Assembly: GCA_029204225.1 (NCBI GenBank)
Contig: CM055108.1
Span: 26,699,525-26,763,524 of the forward strand
DNA length: 64,000 bases
Source: Diphasiastrum complanatum
Taxonomy: Eukaryota; Streptophyta; Lycopodiopsida; Lycopodiales; Lycopodiaceae
Reading direction: 5' to 3'
Notes under the pieces: generated by a model
Told to the model about the DNA's origin: nothing
Databases searched by the model: none
The model's input: only the letters and a program-made list of their open reading frames with translations
Program-made: the position numbers and the translations under genes
Part shown: in pieces, positions 53,600-64,000 of the stretch
How positions within the stretch are numbered: position 1 is the first letter of the stretch
Layout: each line of letters starts with the position of its first letter

Positions 53600-56500
53600 C
53601 AGGGAATCTAAGTCTTAAATCATTCTCCCTCTCCTAGGTGTCCTCATCATCTGACTTACCAAATGATTTCTCAGCTGATGTCATCGAGAATCCATGATCC
53701 TTTCCAGTTCATGGGGTACAAAAGCAGTCAAATCCTCCAATAGTACTACATCATCTGTGGGAATCAGTTCATCTTTCCCACCAAGTCGTTCCTTTAAACG
53801 ACTAACATGGAATACAAGATGAACCTTAGTTCCAACAGGGAGTTCTAGTCTATAAGCAGCCCTACCAATCTTGTTAAGAACTTTGAAAGGACCGCTAAAA
53901 CGTGGAGATAACTTTGGACATTTCCCCGTTCGAAGTGTCTTAGAGTCTTTTGGGATACGAAGATACATCCAATCATCGATCTCAAACTCTTGAGGAGTGC
54001 AACTTCGGTTGGCATAGAACTGGGCTCTATCTTGAGCCGATCTAATGCTTTCCCTAGCCACCTGCAACATTTCTTGCATATCGTGCAAGAAATCCGCTGC
54101 AGCTTGAACCTTGAGACCTTTGAGTCCAACGAGATAGGAGAACGAGGCTGAAAGCCGTACAAGAGCATAAAAGGACTAAAATCCGTGGCAGAATGTTTCA
54201 TACTATTGTATGCGAACTCAACCATTGGGAGATACTTTTCCCACTAACAATATCGTTCGGCAAACCATACAACCTGAACAACTTTTCAATGAAGAGTTGA
54301 GCAAGTTTTGAAGCTTTGACAGTAGTTTTGGTTGGAATAAACTGCGCCATTTTGGTTAGCCTGTCAACTACTACCCAAATAGCATCGTGACCCTTCCCTG
54401 ACTGGGAAGTCCGACCACAAAATCCATGGAAATACTTTCCCATTTCTTGCTGGGAATTTCCAATGGATGCAACAGACCAGCTACTTTGAGTCTTTCTGCT
54501 TTATTTACTTGGCATTGTTCACACTTTTGACCGTATGCCTCAACATGACCTTTCATTTTTGGCCAATAAAATTCTCTCTTAACAAGGTCAAGTGTCCTTT
54601 GTATACCAAGGTTTCCCGCGCTTGGGCTATCGTGGCACTCGTGCAGGATTTGGGCCCTAATGTCCGCGATATCTGGCACACAAACTTTTCCTCTTCAGAA
54701 AAGCAAAGCATTCCGAATGGAATAATCGTCAAGTATCTTCTCTTCGCGAGATTTCTTGGAATCCTGCTTTCCAAGATTGTCTCTCATTAAAGAGATTCCT
54801 GCCAGGATGTCTTGCCAAATACGACCGAAAAACTCATCGGTCCGACAAAGATCAAGCAGAGAAAGATACAACTCGGATTGGAACTCAGCAAAGCATAACT
54901 GATTAACTTCACCAATCCGGCTCAAAGCATCAGCGACACAATTCGACGTACCTCGACGGTACTTAATGTCGAATTGAACTCTTGAATGAGTTCCGACCAA
55001 CGGGCCTTGCGACCCCCTAAGGTCCGAGGCATCATAGATATACTTAAGAGACTCATGATCTGTCATGACCACGAATTTAGATCCGTACAGATAATGTCTC
55101 CAGATCTTTTAACGCATGGATGACAGCAAAAAGTTCCTTCTCATAAGTAGAATATCTACTTTGAGCTGGGTCCAATTTCTTGCTTTCGAAAGCCATAGGT
55201 TTGCCATCCTGTTAAAGGACTGCACCCACCACATAGTCACTAGCATCCGTTTCCACCAGGAAAGATCCGCTAGGGTCCACTATGTGTAAGATAGGGGCTG
55301 TAGACACTAACATCTTCAAAGCTTCAAAGCTTTGATTAAGTTCATCGGTCCAAACAATAGGAGGACTGATTTTCGAAAGCCTTCCGGCCTTCTTCTTATT
55401 ACCCTTTTTAGTTTTCCGTTTGGCTTTCTTCACTCCCTTAAGAAGATTCGTTTGAGGCAATGCAACTAAGGCATAGTCTTTAATGAATTTATGGAAAAAC
55501 CCTGTGAAGCCCAAAAAAGATTCTACTTCCCTAATGGTTTTCAGGATAGGCCAATCACGAACTTTCTGGACCTTATCGTAGTCGATCTCAAGACCTCGAT
55601 CGGAAACGATATGTCCTAAATACTTGAGTCTTGTTTGAAAAAACTCACATTTAGACTCCTTAGCATAAAGCTTTGCCTGCCTTAGATTATCTAAGACTGT
55701 ACGCAAATGCGCTTCGTGCTCCCCAAGAGTCTTACTGTAAATCAGTATGTCATCTAAAAATACCACGAGAAACTTCCCCAGATATGGACGAAGAATATCG
55801 TTCATCATCTGCTGGAAGGTTGCCGGGGCATTAGTTAGACCAAAGGGTAAAACTAAAAATTCGTAATGGCCATACCTAGTACGAAAACCAATTTTGGAAA
55901 CATCCCCCTCGTGTTTTCTAATTTGATGGTACCCCGACCTAAGGTCCAATTTGGTGAAATACTTAGCACCATTCAATCGGTCCATTAAGTCGTCCATCCG
56001 AGGTAAGGGATAACGGTTCTTAATTGTCATTTTATTAAGCTTTTTGTAATCGACACAAAGACGAATACCTCCATCTTTCTTGTCGGTTAACAAAACAGGA
56101 GCTCCCCAAGGGGATTTACTAGGCCTGATATGGCCTTTACGTAAAAGCTCCTTAAGTTGGCTAGCAACTTCATCTTCTTTCTTCGGGCTCATCCTGTAGG
56201 GAAAAAGCGATACAGGAGAGCTGTCGGGAAGAAGATGTATGTGATGGTCTACTCCCTGTGAGGGGGGAAGACCCTCAGGCAACTGTTCAGGGAATATATC
56301 ACTATATTCCTCCCCTTCGCCGATCATACGCTCCTTGCCCTTTTTGAAAGAAGGGCCCACAGAGGATTTGTATTTGGCTGTTCTTTGCGGGTTACATTGT
56401 GCGTGTCGTCAAAAATCCGAGCGAAACGCACGGCATCCTCTAAGGACTGTGGCTGATTACGGCGTACCTCCAACTCATATTCCTTGGGCAAGCCCAAAAT

Positions 56501-57060
56501 GAAATGCAGCTTAAGGAGTACCCCGTCTATGCGGTTAAAAAACCGCGAAGCAGCCTCTTGGAAGTCTTGCAAGTAGACGTCCAAGGGCTTCGTCCCCATT
56601 TGCAACGTGCCAAATCGACGATAGTATCAAAATCGTCCAGGACAGTCATAAAGGCAGCCTTAAAGGCTACCTGGAAGTCATCCCAAGTAGTTGGGACCGT
56701 AGCTCGGTCTTTAAGATCCTGCCACCAAGAATACGCCTTACCGCATAAAAACATGATGGTCATCGAAATACGCAAGCTATATGGTAGATCGTGCATGGAA
56801 AAATGCGACGTCCATCGATCTAACCAGGCTAACACCACATCTTGGTGTCTGTCCTTCTTCTCTCCGGTAAAAAATTCCGGAGTAAACATCGGGTTTAAGA
56901 GAGCTTGACGAGACTGGGACGTAGCCCGAATCTCGGCCTCCGCCCGTTCATGCTTTGAGCGCATGTCCACAATTTGTTGTTGTAACAAATTTATGGCACG
57001 CGTGATGTTCTCCATATCAGTCTCAATGGGGGTGTCCTTGGATAAAGGAGTAACTGGCAA
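53600..57060 (-). pseudogene. T3 gag-pol remnant lacking CCHC and protease
   Basis: Gag from MPVTPLSKDTPIETDMEN (57060) with RQALLNPMFTPEFFTGEKKD and WWQDLKDRATVPTTWDDF, a shift near 56600, then KPLDVYLQDFQEAASRFF and SLEDAVRFARIFDDT. It joins directly to the RT leader (YSDIFPEQLPEGLPPSQG, 56310), so zinc knuckle and protease are deleted. The RT is intact over 382 codons ([30 protein letters not shown]). RNase H (TDHESLKYIYDASDL) is followed by the integrase finger (HECHDSPSAGNLGIQRT) and broken core pieces. The end has GPFKVLNKIGRAAYRLELP, HVSRLKERLGGKDE and, after frameshifts near 53660, a relic of a chromodomain (ERIMDSR; ERENDLRLRFPGF). The core integrase between 54240 and 54200 has also lost sequence. 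Confidence 0.88.
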
Positions 57061-57466
57061 AAAACTAGTGGGAAAAAGGAGAGCTACGGTGTAAAAACCA
57101 CAAAAAGGAAAAAGCTAGTGCACAAGGCCTCAAGAAATAACCAACTTGAGAGCAATAACACTCTAAAACAACTTGGGAGAACGAGAGAAAGGAAGTGAAC
57201 GTACCTCCTTTACCCCCTCCCCAAAGCTCCTCTCCACCCTCATGCAAAAAGGACAAGTGGGGCCCAAAAAAGGCCCCATTTGTCCCTTCTAGCCCTTTCT
57301 AGCCACATGGGATCACCCAAAGGTGCCACATGGCCCAAGGACCCCAAGGATTTATCAAAATTAATTGTTAGCCCTTTCTCCCCTCTCCAACTCCTACGTA
57401 CCACAGTGCTCTCCACTCCTTTGGAGATCTGTAGGTACAGAGAGGGAGGAAGGAGACAGTACGGCC
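57061..57466 (-). other. T3 leader, part next to gag
   Basis: No coding frame of note. The duplicated host octamer GTACGGCC of the hAT insertion ends it (57459-57466). Confidence 0.6.
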
Positions 57467-58559
57467 CATAGTTGCAGCGCGATTCCCGAATCGCGATTCA
57501 GAATCGCGATCAGAATCGCGATTCCGATTCGCGATTTGGGATTTTCCCAGAATCGTGTAGAATCGTTTTTTTTTTTTTTTTTTTGAAATTTTTTTAGGCA
57601 ATATGGGTATCAGATGAAAGCTCTGATCGAGGGGATTATGATTGTGTAGTTTGCCGACCGTTTCGGGTGCGAAACACCAAAAGGTGTGTTTTCACTCGGG
57701 GAGTTGGAAGGCCAAATCATGAAGAGGCCTTACCGTCGGGGCCGGGGTCGTTGCCAGACCCCCCCCAGACCCCGCCGTTGGGGGGCAACTGATCGCGATT
57801 CTGAATCGCGATTCGGGATTTTCCCAGAATCGTGTAGAATCGTTTTTCTTTTTTTTTTTTGAAATTTTTTTAGGCAATATGGGTATCAGATGAAAGCTCT
57901 GATCGAGGGGATTATGATTGTGTAGTTTGCCGACTGTTTCGGGTGCGAAACACCAAAAGGTGTGTTTTCACTCGAGGAGTTGGAAGGCCAAATCATGAAG
58001 AGGCCTTACCGTCGGGGCCGGGGTCGTTGCCAGACCCCCCTCAGACCCCGCCGTTGGGGGGCGTTGCCCCCCAAACCCCCCACCAGGGGGCTACCGCCCC
58101 CCGAACCCCCCGTTTCCCGGGGGGCTACTGTCCCCCGAACCGGACATTGTAGATAAAAATGCCCCCGCCCCCCTGTAGATAAAAATGGGGTCCAAATGCG
58201 CGCCGAGAAGGGCCCAGTATTTATGCCCCCAACTGTATGTACATTGCACTCACATCTCCAGTGAACCAATTGCAAAAGTGATCATCATCCATACAGTTGA
58301 TAGTCCAAACTGTAACATTAACATTTACTGAAAACCAGAGCAAATGACAACCGGATAGCTACTGAAAATAAGATTTGTTTGTGCCTCATCTACTGCACTT
58401 ATGAGAGGCAAAACGCTGGTTTGACCATTGATCCCCTAAAAAAATTTCAGCAATAAGCTATTTTTCCAAAAAAAAAAAAAAAATTTTTTTTTTTTTTTTT
58501 TTTTGCGATTCTGAGTCGCGAATCTCAGACCTAGCGAATCGAGATTCGCTGCAACTATG
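57467..58559. mobile_element. 1093-bp non-autonomous hAT element with 8-bp target duplication
   Basis: Terminal inverted repeats CATAGTTGCAGCG (57467-57479) and its complement (58547-58559). Flanks GTACGGCC at 57459-57466 and 58560-58567, a perfect 8-bp duplication. Many GATTCGCGA and GAATCGCGATTC words lie just inside both ends. An internal unit of about 278 bp (TTTGAAATTTTTTTAGGC, CGTTTCGGGTGCGAAACACC) is tandemly duplicated (about 57510-57787 and 57788-58066). Next come a GC-rich palindromic block (58060-58145) and an A16/T24 hairpin (58469-58504). No transposase. Confidence 0.92.
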
Positions 58560-58567
58560 GTACGGCC

Positions 58568-59628
58568 TAACAAGGACATGCCTCCAAGCTTCAACTTTAA
58601 CTAGCTTCTTTTAAGCTTAAAGCTTTAAATTAATAGGGCATAAGCTTAGTAAGGCATAAGCTTTGAAACTTAGCATAAGGCTTTATATAATTTTACTTAG
58701 AAAGCTTATGTTTAATTTCTTTGGCTCATAGAAAGGAGGGATGGACAGGGCCGTGGGGAGGCGCGCTTCTCCCCAACCTGTCACATCAAATCCAAATGGA
58801 TCTTTGGGGAGGTTTTGGGGAGGTATTAACTCGTCTCGGCTCCCCCCCCCCCCCCCCCCCCCCCCCCCCACTTTACAATAAGCCGCAGGCTTACTCCAGC
58901 GCTTCACGCGTTCCAGGGTCCCCTTCCGCACAAATTTCAAGGTATAGAGGAGGCTACTCCCCAGACAAGGCTCGCGAATTACGCCTGCCCAGAGTGCTGG
59001 CACTGCAGCCAGCTCAAGGCCCCACTTAATCTTGAAAAAAAAGTACAGATACTGTTTACAGTACCCGCGGGAAGAGGGTCGCGCAGGTACTGCGCGATGC
59101 TCTATCAGCTAGAAATTTTCTGCTTTCCACAGTTTACTTATTTTCGTATACTCAAGGATGGTTATCAAAAATTCGGGCCTGTCAGGTTCACGAAATGAAG
59201 AAAAAAGCTTAGCCCAAAATTAAGGTAACCTTGAGTTTAAGCAAGCTTTGGGCTAAAACTTATAAAAAGTTTAACTATTCAACTCCTGCCAAACAAAGGA
59301 ACCAAGAAAGCTTTAGGAACAAACCTGCAGCTTTCTTTTAAACCTTCAGTTTTACAAAACTTAGTAAAACCAAATCTTCTTTCCCAACAAACCCAAAAAA
59401 CTTCATAAACAACAAGTTTTAAAGGTTAAAGAGAAAGGAAAGGCCCTTGTTAAGAAGATTATAATGCTAGTTAACAATCAACTAGTTTCAATCCCCAACA
59501 AAAGAATTTCAACCTTTTCAAAAATAAATTTGAACCAAGGTTAAAACAAACACAACCAGCCACATTCCAATAAGGAATACCAGTGCAAAGGCGAACAAGG
59601 GAACGTGTGCACCTTAAGAAAATCGATG
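58568..59628 (-). other. T3 leader, part next to the primer site
   Basis: AT-rich leader with a long C run (about 58842-58869) and many AAGCTT words near 58590-58700. No gene. Confidence 0.55.
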
Positions 59629-59641
59629 GCTCTATACCAAT
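59629..59641 (-). other. T3 primer-binding site
   Basis: The minus strand reads TTGGTATAGAGCC beside the LTR, one base from the initiator Met tRNA match of T1 and T2 (TATAGAG for TATCAGAG). Confidence 0.75.
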
Positions 59642-59911
59642 TGTTACAACTCCCTAGGATCACCGACTGCCTTGAAGGTTCCGCACACCCCATATCAGTG
59701 ACGACGCACCGTAACCGCCCAACCGTAGGGTCACAACCGACCCACCCCCATGCTCTGGAGCAATCGACATAATCATGCCCGGTCAAGCCTCCTACGATAA
59801 CAGGCGTCCCATACCACCAGCCATCGCACTCGGCTCTCACTACCACAGATCTCCTGGCCTGGAGATACATCCTGGCTCATGCACGTGCTCTCCATCCACC
59901 AACTCCCGGGT
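59642..59911 (-). repeat. T3 5' LTR, truncated
   Basis: The first 270 bp as read on the plus strand, ending at CTCCCGGGT, after which LINE-F ORF1 sequence starts. Confidence 0.9.
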
Positions 59912-60879
59912 GGGAGGTCGAAATATCTCGACCCCTTTGTCCTTTTTCTTTTGCTTCAAGGATGATCTTTTTTCTTGCCAATCATTGAGTATTTGTTAAA
60001 TCATCATCCATATAAATGAAAGTGCCTTTAAGCTTTGCTCTAAGCCGACGGGATGCATTGCGTTGTGGAAGAGAACGAAATTTGATAAATAAAACGTTGT
60101 CATCAAATTTACTACGCCATGCAGTATTGAAACCATCAGCCACATGAGATAACTTGGAAACAAGTAAGTCCGTAGCTTCTTCTATCAGTTTTCCACCATT
60201 GGCAATGTTTCTTACTCTAATGTTAAAAGCTTTTTTGGCCCTTCTAGCCTACTCATCCAAAACTGTCTCCAAATTGTTAGCTATCGGAAAGGTTGAAATA
60301 TGAGGATGATTACCTTGCTTGAGGATCGATGTTGTTTCTTCAACTTGTTTTGCAAGCGAAGAGAGTTTGCTGCCCATATCATCCGATTTGAAGAGTGTTG
60401 CCCACGATTTTGTCTCTTCGACTTGTTTTTCCAAGCAAGATATTTTGTTGGAAGTTTCTTCCAAGGGAGGTACATGTTCTGCAATTCGTTGCTTAAGAGA
60501 CACATTTTCTTGCTCAAGCTGCTCCATTCGTTCTTTGACACCAATGAGATCCATAACCAGCTTGCCATTCGCAATTTCAAAGGATTGAAGTTGTTTCTTA
60601 AGGCCGAGGATTTCGTTTCGGATGAAACTAATATCATAAGCATAAAGACTCTCAATAGGCTTGGAAGGAGTGTAATCGACCGTAGATTGCTGATTTGCAG
60701 GTGTTTCTGTGGCAACAAGTGCACCACTGATGGAGCCTTCTAAAGCAGCCAGCGGTGGGGGGAGTTCCCTCATTGCAGTAGGTGAGATAGCATCTCCCTC
60801 CGTCACAGAAGGAGGAAAAGAGATCAATAGAGGGGGGGGGGGGGGGCGTAGGGGCACCCCCCTTTTTCTTAGGCACCAT
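59912..60879 (-). pseudogene. LINE-F ORF1: coiled coil and RRM-like region
   Basis: Start ATG 60879 (MVPKKKGGAPTPPPPP). A G/C homopolymer at about 60831-60847 shifts the frame, after which TEGDAISPTAMRELPPP and a long open stretch follow. Heptad regions: NEILGLKKQLQSFEIANGKL, GVKERMEQLEQENVSLKQRI and repeated LAKQVEETTS-type units. After a stop at 60249 the RRM-like end follows in another frame (VLFIKFRSLPQRNASRRLRA, FIYMDDDL, about 60090-60000). ORF1 proteins trimerise through the coiled coil and bind element RNA. The end is cut by the T3-edge deletion. Confidence 0.75.
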
Positions 60880-60890
60880 GTGGAAAGGCA

Positions 60891-61280
60891 AACAAAGACT
60901 CAGAGGTCAGCGATGGGCCAGCAGGACAACACCAGGATCAGCGATGGGCCAGCAGGGCACCAGGATTGATGGGCCAGGAGGGCAGCACCGAGTCTCAGCA
61001 GGGCCAGGGCATCTGCAAATACAGATACTGCATGTGGTGGGATGGCTGGCATAATCACAATCCATCATTCTGAAAAAGTAAATGTCCCGTTGTCTGGAAA
61101 AAAATGAAGTATAGGATGTTGTGAAACCCTCGCTGAATGTGTTGCGGACCTCTGTGTCTGAGTGGGCTGTCGGTGTCGTCTCTATTGTCGTGTATATGTG
61201 GGTTGTCACCTATGTGCTGGCTGTCTCTCTGGGCTTCTACACTGTCTCTGTTGTCTATGCATGGAGGCGTCACGACATCA
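60891..61280. other. unassigned spacer
   Basis: Starts with three GATGGGCCAGCAGG-like repeats (60910-60980), then unassigned sequence. No family-like coding frame. Confidence 0.45.
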
Positions 61281-61550
61281 GTTGACCAACAAGCCACTTT
61301 CCTCTCTCAATCCCTTTTAACTACTGCTTCCTCATCTTTCCCTACCAAAACGATACCATCTCATAGACATGTTCACAACCGATGGTATGATTCCAAATGC
61401 CGTTCTCTTTACAAACAAGTGGTATATGCGAGATTACACTCCCTTGTAGTACTCAAACAACACCAGAAAGAGTTTCATATAACAACCAGAAAAAAGAAGA
61501 TAACGTACCTACGATCACTTTGCCAAAGGTTGATCGATTCTTTAGATTCT
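61281..61550 (+). mobile_element. LINE ORF2 linker fragment
   Basis: Encodes QQATFLSQSLLTTASSSFPT, HRHVHNRWYDSKCRSLYKQ and KKKITYLRSLCQRLIDSLDS. This is the region LINE-F has at 52424-52090 between endonuclease and RT. It ends where the hAT relic of the opposite strand begins. Confidence 0.82.
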
Positions 61551-62911
61551 CGATGCCCCTCATCCTCATCCCCGCCCTCCTCGGACTCCTCATCCACATA
61601 CTCCTCCTCTGAGGACTCTGACCCTGACGATGCCTCAGACTCAGACTTGTCCTCATCGTCAGGGCTGTGAGCACGGGAGCTGCTACCCTCTCCTGCCCTC
61701 CTCCTGCTCTCTGCTCGAGTGACAGGTCCTGCACAGTGCACACAAGGAGGGACAAACGTATTATTGCCCGCAAATTAGTAAATCACAATAATTAGTTCGA
61801 ACTTCAAAAATTCGCATGGCCTCCTCATGGAGGAATGCGTACACGTCCTCCTCTGACTGGTCTCTCTGTGGCAACTCTGGAACCGTTGCCGCATCGATTA
61901 GATCGGGATTAACCTACACACATGTCACAATGCACATTGAAATCAAGACAAAATTTGGAGGGCCGACAAAAGTTAAATTTAGCTACAGTCTAGTATCTAC
62001 TATGATCTATTTAGTATCTACTAACTGGGTCCTGGGGTGATGGATCACATGTTAGCTAGTTTGAGCAAGATCCAGCTTCTTGCTTTCAAAAGCAACTGGT
62101 CTACTGTTCTGATAAAGGACCGCTCCAACAACAAAGTCGCTAGCATCCGTATCAACCACAAAGGGCCGGTTAGGATCGACAATATGCAAAATTGGAGTCG
62201 TAGAAACACAGTGCTTGAGAGTCTCGAAACTCTCATTCATTTCATCCGTCCACGTTATCAATGGACTTTTTTTGCGGCTAAATTTTTTCTTCACCCCCTT
62301 AAGAACGTTCGTCAAGGGCAATGCTATTAAGGCATAGTCCAAAATGAACCTGTGAAAGAATCCTGTGAAGCCCAAAAAGGATTTCACATCACAAATTGTC
62401 TCGGCCATTCTCGCACCTTTCAGACTTTGTCATAATCGATTTCAAGACCTTTATCCGATATGACATGGCTTGTGATGTGGTGGCCTCTGGCTGTGTTGCC
62501 GCCACTGCATCTCGATCTGCCAAAAAAGACAAACAATACAATTTTTAAATTAGATGATCTCAGATCAATGATCGTTGAACTTCAAACTTCAAACTTGATG
62601 TGAGTTAAAACTTGATCAATGTGAAATTTGAATGTTTGAACTTTGAAGTGTAAGAGTTGAATGTTTACCTCTCTGTCTGGGCCCCATCCTCGAAGGGCCA
62701 ACCTCCTTCGATGCAACAGAGTAGCGTGTCAGGAGCATGCATGCAGGGGCAATCTCGTACCCCCTCAAACGTAACAAATGTGCCCTGATGCGTGAGGGCC
62801 CTCCAGTGTAAGACTGGTGACAGTGTCTGCAAGTCCATCGTTCGTGCCCGATGTGCCATAGGCCGCAGCGATGGTGACGTGATCCCACAAGGGATCCCTA
62901 TCCCTCGACAT
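61551..62911 (-). pseudogene. hAT transposase relic: BED finger start and acidic tail, middle lost
   Basis: Start ATG 62911 (MSRDRDPLWDHVTIAAA), then after a shift WTCRHCHQSYTGGPSRIRAH and LLRLRGYEIAPAC, a classic BED-type zinc finger of hAT transposases (C..C, H, C). At the other end 61930-61551 gives NPDLIDAATVPELPQRDQSE and EEDVYAFLHEE, an intron-like gap, then an acidic Ser/Glu-rich tail (DEDKSESEASSGSESSEEEY). The catalytic middle is missing and a gypsy fragment (62045-62475) sits between. It resembles the tail at 3143-3415 more than hAT-A. Confidence 0.7.
62045..62475 (-). pseudogene. gypsy RT-RNase H fragment of the T3 family
   Basis: Encodes VKSFLGFTGFFHRFILDYAL, LVTWTDE-type sequence (SPLITWTDEMNESFETLKH), PILHIVDPNRPFVVDTDASD and [10 protein letters not shown]. 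It matches T3 55560-55150 and the 3859-6245 copy. No LTR on either side. Confidence 0.85.
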
Positions 62912-63920
62912 GGTCATTGTTGCTATCATCACATTATACGAGAGTTTTGGCCCGATTTCGTGATGGAGATGGATGGTCTTCATATATTCATAGTACGGTC
63001 AGAGTAAAGCAGGGATGTCCTTTATTACCCACCCTTTTTGCTCTATACATTGATGACCTTGAGCGGATCATTCGGGAAGAAGGTGAAGATGGCTGTCCTC
63101 TAGCAGATATTGTTATCCCTATCCTTCTTTATGCAGATGCTGAAGGTGAACATTGGTAAGACTAAGGTTATGGTGTTTAACACCAACAGACAACATATGA
63201 GAGACACTATGTTCTATTTTGATGGACAGCCTCTAGAGAGATAGTGGCGTCTTACACATACCTGGGTGTTCTCTTTTCTGGTCCATTGCTTTCTTTTAGA
63301 CCGTCTGCATTGGCTAGGCTCCGCAAGGGGCGCTCTGCTCTTGTTCAAATGGAGAGGTTTTCCTCTACTTATTACGTGCATGACCCAGACACACGCTGTC
63401 GCCTCTTTTCTTCAACTGTTTCTCCAGTGGCCCTGTATTCAGTAGAGACATGGTGCCCAGGCTTATCTAGAGACAGTTGGAGTGACATCTCGCATTTGCA
63501 GATTCACATGCTTAGCCAGATGATTCGGGCCAAGCAGTCCGTTCCTCATGAGATTATTCTGGCGGAGTTTGCTCTCCTCCACTGATAGTCGAGGCTATTT
63601 TCAGGATCATCACATTCATTCACAGAATCTTAGAGCTTGACTCTTCCAGATACGTGGTAGCGGCTTTTACATCTTCTCGCACTTTGGCTGTGCAGTGGGC
63701 TAAGTCTTCATGGTTTCAGTATGCTTCGGACTTTCTACATAGCTGGGGATTATCTATGTCTGATCTCCCAAATGGGACAGATCTACAGAGCATACATACA
63801 TACTGTTTTGTCACACCTGGATCCTTCACGGGTTAAGCTTCAGTTATACACCTGGATGCTTCAGGGCTTCCCGTCAGACCGAGTTATCTCTCTCTGTCGT
63901 TATCTTTTGGCCTGCGCTAC
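62912..63920 (+). mobile_element. LINE-G, RT C-terminal fragment interrupted by a T1 LTR
   Basis: Encodes VKQGCPLLPTLFALYIDDLE (about 63005), a damaged catalytic region (ILLYADAEGEHW instead of a YADD box), NTNRQHMRDTMFYFDGQPLE, SYTYLGVLFSGPLLSF, VETWCPGLSRDSWSD and IRAKQSVPHEIILAEF, close to LINE-F. It begins right at the start codon of the hAT relic and is cut at 63920 by the T1 LTR. Confidence 0.85.
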
Positions 63921-64000
63921 TGTTACGAGCTCGTAACCAATGCCGAACCCTAGAGAACACAAATAGGTCAGATACCACAGTCAGGGTCGTGTCCAACGTA
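63921..64000 (+). repeat. start of a third T1 LTR, cut by window end
   Basis: TGTTACGAGCTCGTAACC and the next 60 bp match the T1-a LTR with a few changes, including the 16-bp terminal palindrome. A further T1 copy or solo LTR begins here. Confidence 0.9.

Larger units (their letters stand above)
53087..59911 (-). mobile_element. T3, chromovirus with truncated 5' LTR, inserted in LINE-F
   Basis: 3' LTR 53087-53555, polyprotein 57060-53600, long leader, primer site, and only 270 bp of the 5' LTR (59642-59911). The 270 bp align without gaps to 53087-53356, with about eight substitutions (near 3 percent). The right end is deleted together with flanking LINE-F sequence, so no target duplication can be read. 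Its leader contains the hAT element at 57467-58559. Confidence 0.9.
49635..60890 (-). mobile_element. LINE-F, near full-length non-LTR retrotransposon split by T3
   Basis: Reading leftwards: ORF1 (60879-59912), T3 insertion (59911-53087), ORF2 (53086-49891), 3' region, hairpin at 49732-49745 (GTACC, loop TTTT, GGTAC), GACGTTAATAGTTC, TC tail (49719-49635). The stretch from the end of ORF1 to the middle of the endonuclease is missing, together with part of the T3 LTR. One deletion at the T3 edge explains both. Confidence 0.85.

Noticed and set aside
61137-61670. 177-codon frame mixing LINE and Asp/Ser-rich sequence
   Set aside because: An accidental fusion of a LINE piece with the antisense of a hAT acidic tail.
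1-64000. tRNA, rRNA genes or CRISPR arrays
   Set aside because: None seen. TGGTATCAGAGCC sites are primer-binding sites, and the regular repeats are microsatellites or subterminal arrays.

Overview
The window looks like nuclear DNA of a land plant with a large, repeat-dominated genome. The evidence is spliced genes with multi-kilobase introns full of transposons, tRNA-iMet-primed chromovirus-type Ty3/gypsy elements, hAT elements with 8-bp target duplications, and C-to-T decay at CAG codons. A fern or other seed-free plant is my guess, but the sequence alone does not prove it. I see no prokaryotic operons, CRISPR arrays, tRNA genes or rRNA genes.

Layout. 1-2840: LINE-A (+), internally deleted. 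3143-3838: C-terminal hAT transposase relic (-). 3859-6245: decayed gypsy pol (-). 6302-11510: a stack of LINE copies (B, a small + piece, C, and the tail of D). 11542-17732: a young, almost intact chromovirus (T1-a, +) inserted into the 3' hairpin of LINE-D, with 5-bp duplications GTGGG. 18375-29725: a large hAT element (hAT-A). It has a minus-strand multi-exon transposase, a small plus-strand second gene and arrays of GGTACC at both ends, and it was later split by a second chromovirus copy (T1-b, 23460-28691, duplication ATAAG). 29780-33690: a frameshifted large gene of unknown function (-) with its own TATA box and a periodic TCGAAAA array in its leader. 33785-39530: an integrase relic (-) split by chromovirus T2 (34820-39465).

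39531-48626 is the only convincing host locus: four exons of a PhoD-like metallophosphatase (+). Its second intron in the window holds a very old gypsy relic that is itself split by a MITE-like element with an 8-bp duplication. From 49068 to 60890, LINE-E and LINE-F (-) lie head to tail. LINE-F is split by chromovirus T3 (53087-59911), whose 5' leader carries a 1.09-kb non-autonomous hAT element (57467-58559). 60891-64000 is a mosaic of LINE pieces, another hAT transposase relic, a gypsy fragment and the first 80 bp of a third T1 LTR.

The nesting gives a relative chronology: old LINE and hAT copies first, then T2 and T3 (LTR pairs about 3 percent different), then T1-a (3 differences in 358 bp). 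The most informative signals are a LINE 3'-terminal hairpin whose stem changes by compensatory substitution between copies, LINE copies that abut at TC microsatellites, the two-gene hAT element with GGTACC subterminal arrays, and the unrecognised gene at 29780-33690.
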